Both the position numbers and the translations under genes were made by a program. 64,000 nt of DNA from Clostridia bacterium (GTDB taxonomy: Bacteria > Bacillota > Clostridia > Monoglobales > Monoglobaceae). Within the stretch, counting starts at the first letter, position 1; the number at the start of each line of letters is the position of its first letter. The notes beneath the pieces were generated by a model, which made no database searches, was not told where the DNA came from, and worked only from the letters and a program-made list of their open reading frames with translations. This document shows positions 43,104 through 51,713 of this stretch, piece after piece. The stretch lies in the NCBI GenBank assembly GCA_017409575.1, contig JAFQSM010000038.1, positions 89,302 to 153,301 on the forward strand. Direction: 5' to 3'.

Positions 43104-43137
43104 ATACTTCCTCCGTTCAATATATTTAAGTCAAAGT

Positions 43138-43632
43138 TTATTTGTTGTATCTTTCCTCAACGGCTTTGTTCTTTTCAAGAACTGCCTCCATTGCGGATTT
43201 TCTTTGTTCATCAAGCTTTTCGCCAAGAGTGCTGTCCTCCACCGCGATAATCTGTGCCGCAAGAAGTGCCGCATTCTGTGCGCCGTCAATAGCAACAGTT
43301 GCAACCGGAATTCCGCCGGGCATCTGAACTGTTGACAAAAGTGCGTCAAGTCCGTCAAGAGTCGATGACTTGATGGGAATACCTATCACCGGCAGGGTTG
43401 TGTTTGCTGCAATTGCACCTGCCAGATGAGCCGCTTTGCCTGCCGCCGCAATAATTGCACCAAAGCCATTCTTTCGTGCATTAAGCGAAAAGTCCCTTGC
43501 TTCAACCGGTGTTCTGTGTGCCGAAAAAATATGCACCTCAAAAGGAACTCCAAGCATCTTGAGTGTGTCGACAGCTTTTTCAACTACGGGCAAATCACTG
43601 TCGCTGCCCATTATAATTCCAACTTTTTTCAT
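43138..43632 (-). CDS. purE: N5-carboxyaminoimidazole ribonucleotide mutase PurE
   Basis: 164 residues, typical class I PurE. It carries IMGSDSDLPV and the EVHIFSAHRTPVEARDF segment with the conserved Ser and His, and later AGKAAHLAGAIAANTTLPVIGIPI. It is the first gene of the cluster, directly behind the ZTP riboswitch. The partner PurK is not in the window. The ribosome binding site is AAGGAGG. Confidence 0.96.
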   Translation of the reverse strand: MKKVGIIMGSDSDLPVVEKAVDTLKMLGVPFEVHIFSAHRTPVEARDFSLNARKNGFGAIIAAAGKAAHLAGAIAANTTLPVIGIPIKSSTLDGLDALLSTVQMPGGIPVATVAIDGAQNAALLAAQIIAVEDSTLGEKLDEQRKSAMEAVLEKNKAVEERYNK

Positions 43633-43659
43633 GATTTTTCCTCCTTAAGCCAAGAACAC

Positions 43660-43690
43660 AAAAAGGCAGCCCTGTAGTTACAGGACTGCC
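43660..43690 (-). terminator. Expression-platform terminator of the ZTP riboswitch
   Basis: GGCAGTCCTGT (43680-43690) pairs with ACAGGGCTGCC (43665-43675) and a T5 tract follows on the minus strand. The first arm begins within the conserved CTGGGCAG of the aptamer, so ligand binding and terminator formation compete. Confidence 0.85.
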
Positions 43691-43759
43691 CAGACGGTCG
43701 GCATACTTGAATTTTCTGCTCCCTTGTGGTTTTCCCACATTATCCGTCAGTCACAGAAA
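43689..43759 (-). promoter_or_regulatory. ZTP (pfl) riboswitch heading the purine cluster
   Basis: On the minus strand, GTGACTGACGG, ATGTGGGAAAACCACA, AGGGAGC, GCCGACCG and the diagnostic CCGTCTGGGCAG follow in order, as in the pfl motif. ZTP (or ZMP) accumulates when 10-formyl-THF is short. The riboswitch then turns on purine and one-carbon genes, and fhs, purN and the transformylase lie in this very cluster. Confidence 0.9.
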
Positions 43760-43812
43760 ACTTTTTCAAAACTTTTGCAAAACATCTTTTTGCATCTGTC
43801 ATCTACTTAAAT

Positions 43813-43841
43813 ATTCTATCACAATGCCGCTTTTTTGTCAA
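43813..43841 (-). promoter_or_regulatory. Promoter of the purine cluster
   Basis: Minus-strand TTGACA (43836-43841), 17 bp spacer, TAGAAT (43813-43818). Transcription would start about 45 bases before the riboswitch. Confidence 0.8.
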
Positions 43842-43856
43842 CATTTTTCGCGTTTT

Positions 43857-44480
43857 TCAGCAAATCTTCTCAAAAACAATTTTTTGGATTTCTTCAGCAA
43901 TTTCATCAATGCTGCGATTTCCGTCAACGACAAAAATGCGTTCTTCGTCCTTCATCAGTTCAAACGCCGAAAAATACCCCTCGCGGACAGCACTCAGGCG
44001 TTCTTTGGTCTCATAAAGTTCTGTGTTTTCGCGGTTTTTTGAAATCCGATTCATCGCTGTTTCGGCTGATATATCAATAAAAATGGTTGCGTCGGGTCTG
44101 AGGGTCTCTGCTGCCATACGATTTGCCGAAACCACCCAATCTCTTGGAACCTCAACGCTTTGATACGCATAGGACGAAAAATAGTATCTGTCACATATCA
44201 CCGTTTCGCCGTTTTCTACACTTTTTAAAACGCCGTCGGTCTGATTGAGGATATGGTCAAGCCTGTCTGCTACAAAAAGCGATGCCACAACCTTGGGATC
44301 TGCCGACATTTTGCCCGACAAAATGTCGTGAAGAACACTTCCCACCATGCCAAATGTGGGTTCCAGTGTGGTACGGCAGGATATGCTGCGTTTTTTAAGC
44401 GCTTCTGCCAAAAGATTTATTTGTGTTGACTTTCCGCTTCCGTCAATCCCCTCAAATACTATGAATTTGCCTCTTTCCAT
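43857..44480 (-). CDS. tmk: Thymidylate kinase
   Basis: 207 residues. The P-loop FEGIDGSGKSTQINLL (about 8-23) and the DRYYFSSYAYQ motif are those of Tmk. It makes dTDP from dTMP. The gene ends 16 bp before the purine promoter and is read in the same direction, so some read-through into the pur leader is possible. Confidence 0.96.
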   Translation of the reverse strand: MERGKFIVFEGIDGSGKSTQINLLAEALKKRSISCRTTLEPTFGMVGSVLHDILSGKMSADPKVVASLFVADRLDHILNQTDGVLKSVENGETVICDRYYFSSYAYQSVEVPRDWVVSANRMAAETLRPDATIFIDISAETAMNRISKNRENTELYETKERLSAVREGYFSAFELMKDEERIFVVDGNRSIDEIAEEIQKIVFEKIC

Positions 44481-44683
44481 TTTTCAACTCTCCCGCAAAA
44501 AACTTATGTTTTTATTTTAGCAGATTGGTTGTCTTTAGTCAATGAATTTTAAAATTTTAACGGCGGACAAATCACACCTTTCTATTTTTCCCATATAATA
44601 CAATATACTTACAAAACGAAAATCAAAACATACCCAAGACAAAAAAATCAGAATATAAAAATTCATCAGGAGGTGCTGAAAAC

Positions 44684-44830
44684 ATGGGATGCTTCGGTGG
44701 ATGCGGAGGTAATAATTGCCTTTGGATTATTATACTCCTTATTATCATCTGCTGCTGCGGTTGCGGCGGCGCAGATCGCTCGGGCGGCTGCAATATGCCT
44801 ACACCTTGTGACAACAGCTGCGGTTGCTAA
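44684..44830 (+). CDS. High-cysteine mini-protein 1
   Basis: 48 residues, too short for most gene finders. It has an AGGAGG site before the ATG. The layout is a Gly/Cys head (MGCFGGCGGNNC), a hydrophobic helix (LWIIILLIII) running into CCCGCGG, and a Cys-containing tail ending CGC. In all there are about eleven cysteines. Similar short high-cysteine proteins of Clostridia and Bacilli are sometimes labelled chorion-like HCB proteins and are thought to belong to the spore coat. The next gene is a shortened copy of the same design. Confidence 0.7.
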   Translation: MGCFGGCGGNNCLWIIILLIIICCCGCGGADRSGGCNMPTPCDNSCGC

Positions 44831-44872
44831 CAGCTGATAGGCAGTATTTTTCCCTGAAAGGAGGTGCCCTGT

Positions 44873-44983
44873 ATGTGTTTTGGTGACTTCGGTAACAACA
44901 GTTGTCTCTGGATTATTGTTTTAATCCTTTTGATCAGCTGCTGCTGCGGTAACAACAATTCATCTTGCGGCTGCGGTTGCTAA
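44873..44983 (+). CDS. High-cysteine mini-protein 2
   Basis: 36 residues: MCFGDFGNNS, then CLWIIVLILLIS, then CCCG and a tail ending CGCGC. An AAGGAGG site precedes the ATG. It shares with the neighbour at 44684 the order NN-C-L-W-II-hydrophobic-CCCG and the GC-rich end, so the two arose by duplication. Both lie in a two-gene unit before a strong terminator. Confidence 0.7.
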   Translation: MCFGDFGNNSCLWIIVLILLISCCCGNNNSSCGCGC

Positions 44984-44997
44984 GATATAAAAACAAG

Positions 44998-45042
44998 AAC
45001 AACAGTTTGGAATTCTTCCAAACTGTTGTTTGCTTTTTTTTT
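44998..45042 (+). terminator. Terminator after the high-cysteine genes
   Basis: AACAACAGTTTGG and CCAAACTGTTGTT form a perfect 13 bp stem, followed by TGCTTTTTTTTT. Confidence 0.9.
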
Positions 45043-45097
45043 CCAAATATGCTATACTGTTATCAACAATACTTTCAAATTAACGGAGAAAACAAAA

Positions 45098-45625
45098 ATG
45101 GCAAATCCAATCGGGCACTTCAAAACCATTACAAAACACCGCCACGCAGTTATCCGCCATTGTTTCAAGGCAGGGATATTGCATCGCGGTCTTCTTCATG
45201 ACCTTTCAAAATATTCGCCTGCCGAATTTATTGCAGGAGCAAAATTTTACAAGGGGACCCGAAGTCCCAACGAAGCGGAGCGCGAAGCTTTTGGATATTC
45301 AAAGGCGTGGCTTCATCACAAAGGCAGAAACCGCCATCACTTTGAATACTGGGCAGACTATAACCCCCAAACCAAACTGGTGATGCCTGTTGAAATGCCG
45401 CTTGTTTTTGTCAAAGAAATGTTTTGTGACCGCGTTGCCGCAAGCAAAATCTATCAGGGCAAAAACTATTCGCAAAATCACCCGCTTGAATACTTTTTGC
45501 GTGGCAAACCCAACCGAAGCATACACCCCAAAACCTCTGCACTTATTGAGGAATGGCTGACAATGCTTTCGGAAAAAGGCGAAAAAGAAACTTTCTCACA
45601 TATACGAAAAATAAAAGAGCTGTAA
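45098..45625 (+). CDS. DUF5662-like protein with HD-type motif
   Basis: 175 residues from the ATG at 45098 (MANPIGHFKTITKHRH), with CGGAGA upstream. A GLLHDLSKYSPAEF segment (His-Asp) and HHKGRNRHHFEYW are the conserved parts of this family. The His and Asp residues suggest an HD-like metal-dependent phosphohydrolase, but the family has no proven activity. Single gene with its own terminator. Confidence 0.75.
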   Translation: MANPIGHFKTITKHRHAVIRHCFKAGILHRGLLHDLSKYSPAEFIAGAKFYKGTRSPNEAEREAFGYSKAWLHHKGRNRHHFEYWADYNPQTKLVMPVEMPLVFVKEMFCDRVAASKIYQGKNYSQNHPLEYFLRGKPNRSIHPKTSALIEEWLTMLSEKGEKETFSHIRKIKEL

Positions 45626-45641
45626 AACAGCTCTTTTTTTG
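45614..45641. terminator. Terminator between the DUF5662 gene and hslO
   Basis: AAAGAGCTGT and ACAGCTCTTT form a 10 bp stem with AAAATAAAAG before and TTTTTTTG after. It overlaps the stop codon of the plus-strand gene and serves both directions. Confidence 0.85.
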
Positions 45642-46526
45642 TTATCTCTTTGCTCTTTCAATCATTTCCTCAAGTGCATTCTTGTCATACCTGTATGCTT
45701 TGTCGCAAAACTGGCAGACAATTTCCGTCTCGCCCTGCTCATCAATTATGTCCTGTATCTCTTTTTTGCCAAGGCTTACAATTGCCCTTTGCATACGCTC
45801 ATCACAGCAATCACATACATAATCAACATCAATTTCGTCAAGGATATCAACCTCAAAATCTTTCATAACCTCTTTTATAAGTCCCTCGTTAGAAAGACCT
45901 TTTTCAAGCATCGAGGTCACGCTTGTGATTTTTTCTGCCGCTTTTTCAAACTTTTTCAGGTTGAACTCGTCACAATCGGGCATAATCTGCACAATAAATC
46001 CGCCTGCCTGTTTGACCGAATAATCCCGGTCCACCAAAACGCCAAGAGCAACAAGGCTTGGCACCTGTTCGGACTGCGCAAAATAAAACGCCAGATCATC
46101 CCCCACCTCGCCGGTCTGAAGCGGGACTTGTCCTATATAGGGTTCTTTAAGTCTCAAGTCTTTGACAACGCTCAAATAGCCGTTTTGTCCAACACCGCCG
46201 CCAACATCAAGCTTGCCAACTCGATTGAGAGGCAAATCTGCAAACGGATTTTCGACATAACCTTTGACCTCGCCTTTTGAATTGGCAACTGCCAGAACTC
46301 TGCCAAGCGGGCCGTCGCCGACAAGTTGCATGGTAAGTGACGAATTTTCTTCTTTCATCATACTTCCCATAATAACCGCTCCGGTCAGAAGTCTGCCCAA
46401 AGCCGCTGTTGCAAGCGGCAGGGTTTTGTGATAGTCATGCGCCGCCTGAACTATATTTTTTGAATTTACTGCAAATATTCGTATAAAACCGTTTTTGGTA
46501 ACGGCACGGGTCAGTTTGTCTGCCAT
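45642..46526 (-). CDS. hslO: Hsp33 family redox-regulated chaperone
   Basis: 294 residues from the ATG at 46526 (MADKLTRAVTKNG), with AAAGGAAG upstream. The C-terminal zinc-binding cysteines are in CDCCDERM and, 30 residues on, CQFCDKAY, the usual C-x-C and C-x2-C pair. Oxidation releases zinc and unfolds the linker to activate the holdase. Normal length. Confidence 0.95.
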   Translation of the reverse strand: MADKLTRAVTKNGFIRIFAVNSKNIVQAAHDYHKTLPLATAALGRLLTGAVIMGSMMKEENSSLTMQLVGDGPLGRVLAVANSKGEVKGYVENPFADLPLNRVGKLDVGGGVGQNGYLSVVKDLRLKEPYIGQVPLQTGEVGDDLAFYFAQSEQVPSLVALGVLVDRDYSVKQAGGFIVQIMPDCDEFNLKKFEKAAEKITSVTSMLEKGLSNEGLIKEVMKDFEVDILDEIDVDYVCDCCDERMQRAIVSLGKKEIQDIIDEQGETEIVCQFCDKAYRYDKNALEEMIERAKR

Positions 46527-46580
46527 AAAAAACTTCCTTTCCGGGCAAAACCCTTGATTTTGCCTTTTTACTCTGAATAA

Positions 46581-46614
46581 AAAATCGACCCATAAGCACA
46601 TGGGTCGATTTTAA
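46581..46614 (-). terminator. Terminator after cspA
   Basis: On the minus strand AAAATCGACCCATG and TATGGGTCGATTTT-type arms pair, followed by TTTATTC. It ends the cold-shock transcript before hslO. Confidence 0.75.
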
Positions 46615-46645
46615 GTTCTTTTTGTGATCGTCTATATTAAAAGGA

Positions 46646-46846
46646 TTAAACGCGGGTTACGTTAGCAGCCTGCGGTCCTTTAGCACCTTCTACAACCTCA
46701 AATTCAACTTCTGCGCCTTCTTCAAGGGTTTTGTAACCATCCATAGCAATAGCTGAGAAATGAACAAATACGTCTGTTCCCTCTTCGCTTTCGATGAAAC
46801 CAAATCCTTTTTCGGCATTAAACCATTTTACCTTACCTTTTTGCAT
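46646..46846 (-). CDS. Cold shock protein, CspA family
   Basis: 66 residues, the standard single cold-shock domain. [12 protein letters not shown] is RNP-1-like and DVFVHFSAI is RNP-2. It binds single-stranded nucleic acid as an RNA chaperone. It has its own consensus promoter 48 bases upstream. Confidence 0.97.
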   Translation of the reverse strand: MQKGKVKWFNAEKGFGFIESEEGTDVFVHFSAIAMDGYKTLEEGAEVEFEVVEGAKGPQAANVTRV

Positions 46847-46893
46847 AATACTCTTCCCTCCAATTTAGGCCAACTCTTGATGACCACCCGCTT

Positions 46894-46922
46894 AGTATAT
46901 CACGCGAGGTAAAATCTGTCAA
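46894..46922 (-). promoter_or_regulatory. Promoter of the cold shock gene
   Basis: Minus-strand TTGACA (46917-46922), 17 bp spacer, TATACT (46894-46899). The -35 overlaps the 3' end of the upstream methyltransferase gene. Confidence 0.8.
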
Positions 46923-47662
46923 CACATTTTTCGGGAAATAACGAAAAAAATTCGCTCGTCATTGTCGGAGTATGTCGCAAATTCAAAAGGTTTGTAAATT
47001 CCTGTCACATCAAGTCCTGATTCGGTTACCATAGCCGAAATTTGGTCGGGGCTGTATGCCCTTTCCTGCTGAAATTCGTCAAATCGTGTATAGGTGCGGT
47101 CGGGTTTTTGGCAAAAGAAGTTCAGCTCGAAATCACATATTTTTGAATCCTCGCAAAATTCACTTTGCCACACATAATAGATATCCTCTTCTTCACAGAC
47201 ATAGGTGTTGCCGCCCAGAATTTCCCTCAGCTTATACTCGGTGTTCATATCAAAAATCATCACACCGCCGGGGTTGAGATAATTTGCAGCAAGCTTGAAG
47301 ATTTGCCTTAAATCATCTTCATCAGTTATGTAATTGAGTCCGTCAAGGGCACAGACAATGGCATCAACCGTTCCATAAAGTTCCATCTCGCACATATCCT
47401 GATTTAAAAACAGGATGTCCAAAGATTCGGCTGCCGTCTTGTTTCTTGCAATGTTCAGCATCTCGCACGAAAGGTCAAGGCCAATCATATCATAGCCGCG
47501 CTTTGCCATAGGGATTGTAATATTGCCCGTACCACAGGCAAGGTCAAGCACAAGCTTTGGTTTTTTGCCAAGCCTTGCAAAAATCTGTTCATAATAATCA
47601 ACAAATTTGTTGTAATCCGCATCCTGCAGTTTGTCATACACCTCTGCAAAATCGCTGTACAT
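46919..47662 (-). CDS. Class I SAM-dependent methyltransferase
   Basis: 247 residues. The AdoMet-binding motif VLDLACGTGNITIPMAKRG (about 40-58) and DLSCEMLNIARNK are present, along with FDMNTEYKLREILGG. This group of small-molecule methyltransferases often lies in Clostridia near hslO or the Fe-S genes. The substrate is unknown. Confidence 0.9.
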   Translation of the reverse strand: MYSDFAEVYDKLQDADYNKFVDYYEQIFARLGKKPKLVLDLACGTGNITIPMAKRGYDMIGLDLSCEMLNIARNKTAAESLDILFLNQDMCEMELYGTVDAIVCALDGLNYITDEDDLRQIFKLAANYLNPGGVMIFDMNTEYKLREILGGNTYVCEEEDIYYVWQSEFCEDSKICDFELNFFCQKPDRTYTRFDEFQQERAYSPDQISAMVTESGLDVTGIYKPFEFATYSDNDERIFFVISRKMC

Positions 47663-47701
47663 AGTCCTTCACCCTCTTCTGTGCGATATCTTTTTGACTT
47701 T

Positions 47702-48193
47702 TTATTTCACAATCTCAAACTGCTCGTCTGCTTTAAGGTCAACAACTGTGCAGTCGTTTGCGTATGTGCACTCAGGAAGAACAATCAAAGCAGTAAGCTG
47801 GTCATTGTTCGCCGGAAGCGGAGCAAGATGCCAGATAGCTGAGTTCATTTTGATAAGTGTATTCTTTGGAACAATGAACGCTTTTACAAGGTCAGTCACG
47901 GGTGTACCTGCCGATGCCGGTGCACAATGAACAATCATGTCATCATCAAGCGGCATTATTATTTCCCAGGTTGTTGTGTGATATTCCTGCTGTGTGATAA
48001 TCATTTTCTCGGGTTTTTTCACAACAATAGGTGAAAATCCAAGACGATGGTTGCTGTCGGCTGTGATGCGGTCGGGGAAAAACTTGTGTATCTCGCCGCA
48101 AAGAGCGTATCCATCGGGTTTGTCCATGGTGTAGAATTGACCGAACGGTGCAAATTCCTCTACTGTAATAGGTTGCGCTTTAATAGTTTTCAT
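47702..48193 (-). CDS. Ureidoglycolate lyase (AllA)-like cupin protein
   Basis: 163 residues. The AllA-like beta-barrel is seen in EEFAPFGQFYTMDKPDGY, TTWEIIMPLDDDMIVHCAPA and the TLIKMNSAIWHLAPLP segment holding the His. AllA cleaves ureidoglycolate in allantoin breakdown. No other allantoin genes are nearby, so a different sugar- or urea-type substrate is possible. An AGGAGGG site precedes the start. Confidence 0.8.
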   Translation of the reverse strand: MKTIKAQPITVEEFAPFGQFYTMDKPDGYALCGEIHKFFPDRITADSNHRLGFSPIVVKKPEKMIITQQEYHTTTWEIIMPLDDDMIVHCAPASAGTPVTDLVKAFIVPKNTLIKMNSAIWHLAPLPANNDQLTALIVLPECTYANDCTVVDLKADEQFEIVK

Positions 48194-48233
48194 AATATTC
48201 CCTCCTGATATTTTGGTTATATTAAATTATTTT

Positions 48234-50591
48234 TTAAATTTTCTCCAGTTTTACATATGCCGCCATTAGATTCTTTTCGCCCACGCTGTCGAATTTGACC
48301 CTGAGGAACATATCCGCACCAAGTGCCTTTGCTTCCAGAACAGTTCCCTCGCCGAATTTGCGGTGCAGAACTCTGTCGCCTGCCGCAAAATCAAGGTTTT
48401 CCCCGGTCTGTACCGGTTTTGGCTGAGCACTTGTCTTAAACGAGGATTTGTCCATTTGCGGTTTTTTAAGTACAGCCGTCTCAAACAAGTCAAATCCTGC
48501 TGTTTTATATTTTTCTTCGCTTACAAAATCTTTTGGTACCTCCTTCAAAAACCTTGACTTCATATTGTATTTTGTGGTCCCGAAAAGAGTTCTTGTGTCA
48601 GTATGTGTAAGGAACAATCTTTCCTTTGCACGCGTAATTCCCACATAGCAAAGGCGGCGTTCTTCTTCCATTTCTTCTTCTGTATTCATCGACCTCATTC
48701 CGGGGAAAATTCCCTCTTCCATCCCGACAAGAAATACATTTTTGAATTCAAGGCCCTTTGCGCTGTGAAGTGTCATCAATGTAACCGTCTCCTGCGCTTC
48801 GTCAAGCTCATCAATATCCGCCACAAGCGAAATATTTTCAAGCAGGTTTTCCAAAAGGGTGTCGGGTTCTTGTCTGACTGTCTCGCTTACCATTGACACA
48901 AATTCCTTAAGGTTTTCAATCCTTGTGCGGCTTTCTACAGTGTCCTCAGTCTCAAGTGCTGACATCATCCCCGAGTCATAAATAACTGACTTTACAAACT
49001 CTTCAAGTCCCACTCCCGAATTCAGCTTTTCGCGCATTTCGTCTATAAGCCCGGCAAAGCCTTTAAGCTTTGCTGCCGCACGCGAAAGTTCGGGGAAGCT
49101 TTCAGCAGTTTTTGCCACCTCAAGCGCACTTATGCCGTTTTCTTCGGCTATAAGCAGTACCTTGTCAACAGTTGCATCTCCTATTCCGCGTTTAGGCTCG
49201 TTTACAATCCGCACAAACGATACATTGTCTGTACTGTTTTGAACAAGCCTTAAGTACGAGGTCAAATCCTTGATTTCTTTGCGGTCATAAAACCTCAATC
49301 CGCCAAAGACCTTGTACGGAATGGCGTTTCGAAGTAGTGTATCCTCGACAACGCGCGATTCGGCATTCATACGATAAAGCACCGCATAATCGCTGTATGT
49401 ACCGCCATTTGCATATAACTCAGATATTTTTTTGGCAATATATCTTGCCTCATCATGTTCATTTTGCGCATTATAAACCGTCACAAGCTCGCCCTCGCCA
49501 TTGCCTGTCCACAGTTTTTTTGACTTTCTGCCGCGATTGTTTGCGATAACGCCGTTGGCAGCATTCAGAATATTTTGTGTCGAGCGATAATTTTCTTCTA
49601 GTTTGATGGTTTTTGCATTTTCAAATTCGTCCTCAAACCCAAGAATGTTTGTTATATCCGCTCCGCGGAATTTGTAAATACTTTGGTCATCATCTCCAAC
49701 AACACAAATGTTGTGGTGTTTTGCCGCAAGCAAGCTTACAAGCCTGTATTGCGCATGGTTGGTGTCCTGATACTCGTCGACCAGGATATATTTAAATTTG
49801 TTTTGATAGTATTCCAGAACATCGTGGTTTTCTTCAAAAAGCTTTACGCTGCACATAATCAAATCGTCAAAGTCAAGAGCATTATACTTTTTGAGCCGAG
49901 CCTGATAAAGCTTGTAAATTCTTGCCACAACCGACTTGTAAAAATCAGTTTTGAATATACTCTCGTATTCCTCAGGTGTAATAAGCTCGTTTTTTGCCTG
50001 ACTTATAGCGCCGCCGATTGCTTTTGGTGCAAAATCCTTTGAATCAATGTTCAGGTCTTTCATACACTCCTTGATAAGAGTCTGACTGTCCGCCGTGTCA
50101 AAAATAACAAAGTTTTTCTCGTAACCAAGTCTGTCGATATCTTTTCGCAAAAACTTTACGCACGAGGAATGGAATGTGGATGCCCACACATCCTCGCCCG
50201 ACTTCCCAAGCTTTGCCGAAAGCCTTGCCTTAAGCTCTGCCGCAGCCTTGTTGGTAAAGGTTATTGCCAGAATGTTAAACGGCTTTACCGCATCAACAGG
50301 CAGATATTCAAAAAGCTCAGGTGGAAGCTCGTCAACCTCGCCCTTTGAAAACCAGTCAAGGATTTCAATTTCTTCGTCTGAAATCCCCTTTGGAACACTA
50401 TCGCTGAAATACGCCTTGCCATAAAGCATCAGATGTGCAATCTTGTGTATTATAACCGTTGTCTTGCCGGACCCTGCTCCTGCAATCACAAGAAGAGGTC
50501 CCTCTGTATTTACAACGGCTTCAAGCTGTTTGTTGTTGAGGGTATCCCAGCTTTTTTCTATTATTCTTTTTCTTATTTCACTAAAACTCAT
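48234..50591 (-). CDS. pcrA: ATP-dependent DNA helicase, PcrA/UvrD type
   Basis: 785 residues, full-length superfamily 1A helicase. It has Walker A in VIAGAGSGKTTVIIHK (about 36-51), the Walker B region VDEYQDTNHAQ, GDDDQSIYKFRGAD, and the later motifs LTSYLRLVQN, VTLMTLHSAKGLEF and YVGITRAKERL. The C-terminal PcrA Tudor-like domain (GDRVLHRKFGEGTVLEA) is present, which favours PcrA over Rep. It acts in repair and in resolving replication-transcription conflicts. It lies 12 bp after mnmA. Confidence 0.96.
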   Translation of the reverse strand: MSFSEIRKRIIEKSWDTLNNKQLEAVVNTEGPLLVIAGAGSGKTTVIIHKIAHLMLYGKAYFSDSVPKGISDEEIEILDWFSKGEVDELPPELFEYLPVDAVKPFNILAITFTNKAAAELKARLSAKLGKSGEDVWASTFHSSCVKFLRKDIDRLGYEKNFVIFDTADSQTLIKECMKDLNIDSKDFAPKAIGGAISQAKNELITPEEYESIFKTDFYKSVVARIYKLYQARLKKYNALDFDDLIMCSVKLFEENHDVLEYYQNKFKYILVDEYQDTNHAQYRLVSLLAAKHHNICVVGDDDQSIYKFRGADITNILGFEDEFENAKTIKLEENYRSTQNILNAANGVIANNRGRKSKKLWTGNGEGELVTVYNAQNEHDEARYIAKKISELYANGGTYSDYAVLYRMNAESRVVEDTLLRNAIPYKVFGGLRFYDRKEIKDLTSYLRLVQNSTDNVSFVRIVNEPKRGIGDATVDKVLLIAEENGISALEVAKTAESFPELSRAAAKLKGFAGLIDEMREKLNSGVGLEEFVKSVIYDSGMMSALETEDTVESRTRIENLKEFVSMVSETVRQEPDTLLENLLENISLVADIDELDEAQETVTLMTLHSAKGLEFKNVFLVGMEEGIFPGMRSMNTEEEMEEERRLCYVGITRAKERLFLTHTDTRTLFGTTKYNMKSRFLKEVPKDFVSEEKYKTAGFDLFETAVLKKPQMDKSSFKTSAQPKPVQTGENLDFAAGDRVLHRKFGEGTVLEAKALGADMFLRVKFDSVGEKNLMAAYVKLEKI

Positions 50592-50603
50592 ATATTATTC
50601 CCT

Positions 50604-51656
50604 TCAGGCGCGGATTATGCCGCCGCCAACAAGAATTTCTTCCTTCAAATCATAAAAAACAACTGCCTGACCGGGTGTAACCGCCCTTTGAGGCTCGTCA
50701 AAAACTACCTTAGCCAAATCCTCGCCCTGCAAAAAGACTGTCGCTTTTGCAGGTTTCGCGGCATAACGCACTTTTGCCAAAACCTCCATTTTATCATCAG
50801 GCTTTTCAAACGGAATAAAGTTGAGGCTATCTGCAAACAGTTCTTTCGAAAACTCCGTTCCCTTTTCGCCCAGCACGACCTGATTTTTTTTCGCATCAAT
50901 CTTTGTCACAAACATAGGCTTGCCAAAAGCAATCCCAAGGCCTTTGCGCTGACCCACCGTATAGTTGGAAATGCCCGAATGTCTGCCCAAAACATTTCCG
51001 TTTATGTCTACAAAATCGCCCTCGGGGCATTTTTTGCCGGTATGGTTTGCAAGAAATGTACGGTAATCGTCATCCGGAATAAAGCAAATCTCCATACTCT
51101 CAGCCTTTTCTGCAATGTCAAAACCAAGCTCTGCCGCTATCTTTCTGGTTTCGGTCTTGTTCTCGATTTCACCAAGCGGCATAAGTGTAGCCTCAAGCTG
51201 CTTTTGAGTAAGCGAATAAAGCACATATGTCTGGTCTTTTTTTCCTGCCTCGGCAACCTTTATAAGATATCTGCCCGTTTTTTCGTCATATTCGGTTTTT
51301 GCATAATGTCCTGTCGCAATCTTGTCTGCACCCAACTGTTTTGCAAACTTCTGCATCGCATCAAACTTCAAAAACCGATTGCATACAATACAGGGATTTG
51401 GAGTTCTGCCACGCATATACTCATCAGCAAAGTAGTCCATAACATTTTTTTTGAACTCTTCTCTGAAATCCACAGTATAGTGCTTTATGCCAAGCTTTTC
51501 GCAAACTGCTTTTGCATCGTCAGCCGCACCGTTTTCTTCGTTCCAAAGCATCATGGTTATTCCAATTACTTCATAACCTTGCCTCAGGAGCAGTGCCGCC
51601 GCAACGCTGGAATCCACTCCGCCCGACATACCTATTGCAACTTTTTGTTTTTCCAT
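50604..51656 (-). CDS. mnmA: tRNA-specific 2-thiouridylase MnmA
   Basis: 350 residues from the ATG at 51656 (MEKQKVAIGMSGG); a TTG frame extension is less likely. The PP-loop GMSGGVDSSVAA (about 8-19) and the catalytic cysteines in NPCIVCNRFL and in FCR-type (CFIPDDDYRTFL, GPQKGL-like QRKGLGI) regions are present. It adds sulfur to U34 of Glu, Gln and Lys tRNAs. Its neighbours nifS and nifU supply the sulfur, a common operon in Firmicutes. Confidence 0.96.
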   Translation of the reverse strand: MEKQKVAIGMSGGVDSSVAAALLLRQGYEVIGITMMLWNEENGAADDAKAVCEKLGIKHYTVDFREEFKKNVMDYFADEYMRGRTPNPCIVCNRFLKFDAMQKFAKQLGADKIATGHYAKTEYDEKTGRYLIKVAEAGKKDQTYVLYSLTQKQLEATLMPLGEIENKTETRKIAAELGFDIAEKAESMEICFIPDDDYRTFLANHTGKKCPEGDFVDINGNVLGRHSGISNYTVGQRKGLGIAFGKPMFVTKIDAKKNQVVLGEKGTEFSKELFADSLNFIPFEKPDDKMEVLAKVRYAAKPAKATVFLQGEDLAKVVFDEPQRAVTPGQAVVFYDLKEEILVGGGIIRA

Positions 51657-51668
51657 ATTTATTTTCAA

Positions 51669-51700
51669 AAGACCGACCGTTTATTCTGACAGTCGGTCTT
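51669..51700. terminator. Hairpin terminator between nifU and mnmA
   Basis: AAGACCGAC and GTCGGTCTT form a 9 bp stem with T- and A-rich flanks. It may reduce rather than block read-through into mnmA, since all three genes point the same way. Confidence 0.7.
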
Positions 51701-51713
51701 TCCTTTCGCATTA

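Noticed and set aside
41658..43250. 530-codon open frame on the plus strand
   Set aside because: It is the mirror of purF and part of purE, with no domain and Cys/Arg-rich content typical of antisense frames.
50433..51689. 418-codon open frame on the plus strand
   Set aside because: Antisense to mnmA, which has full family motifs; no ribosome site.
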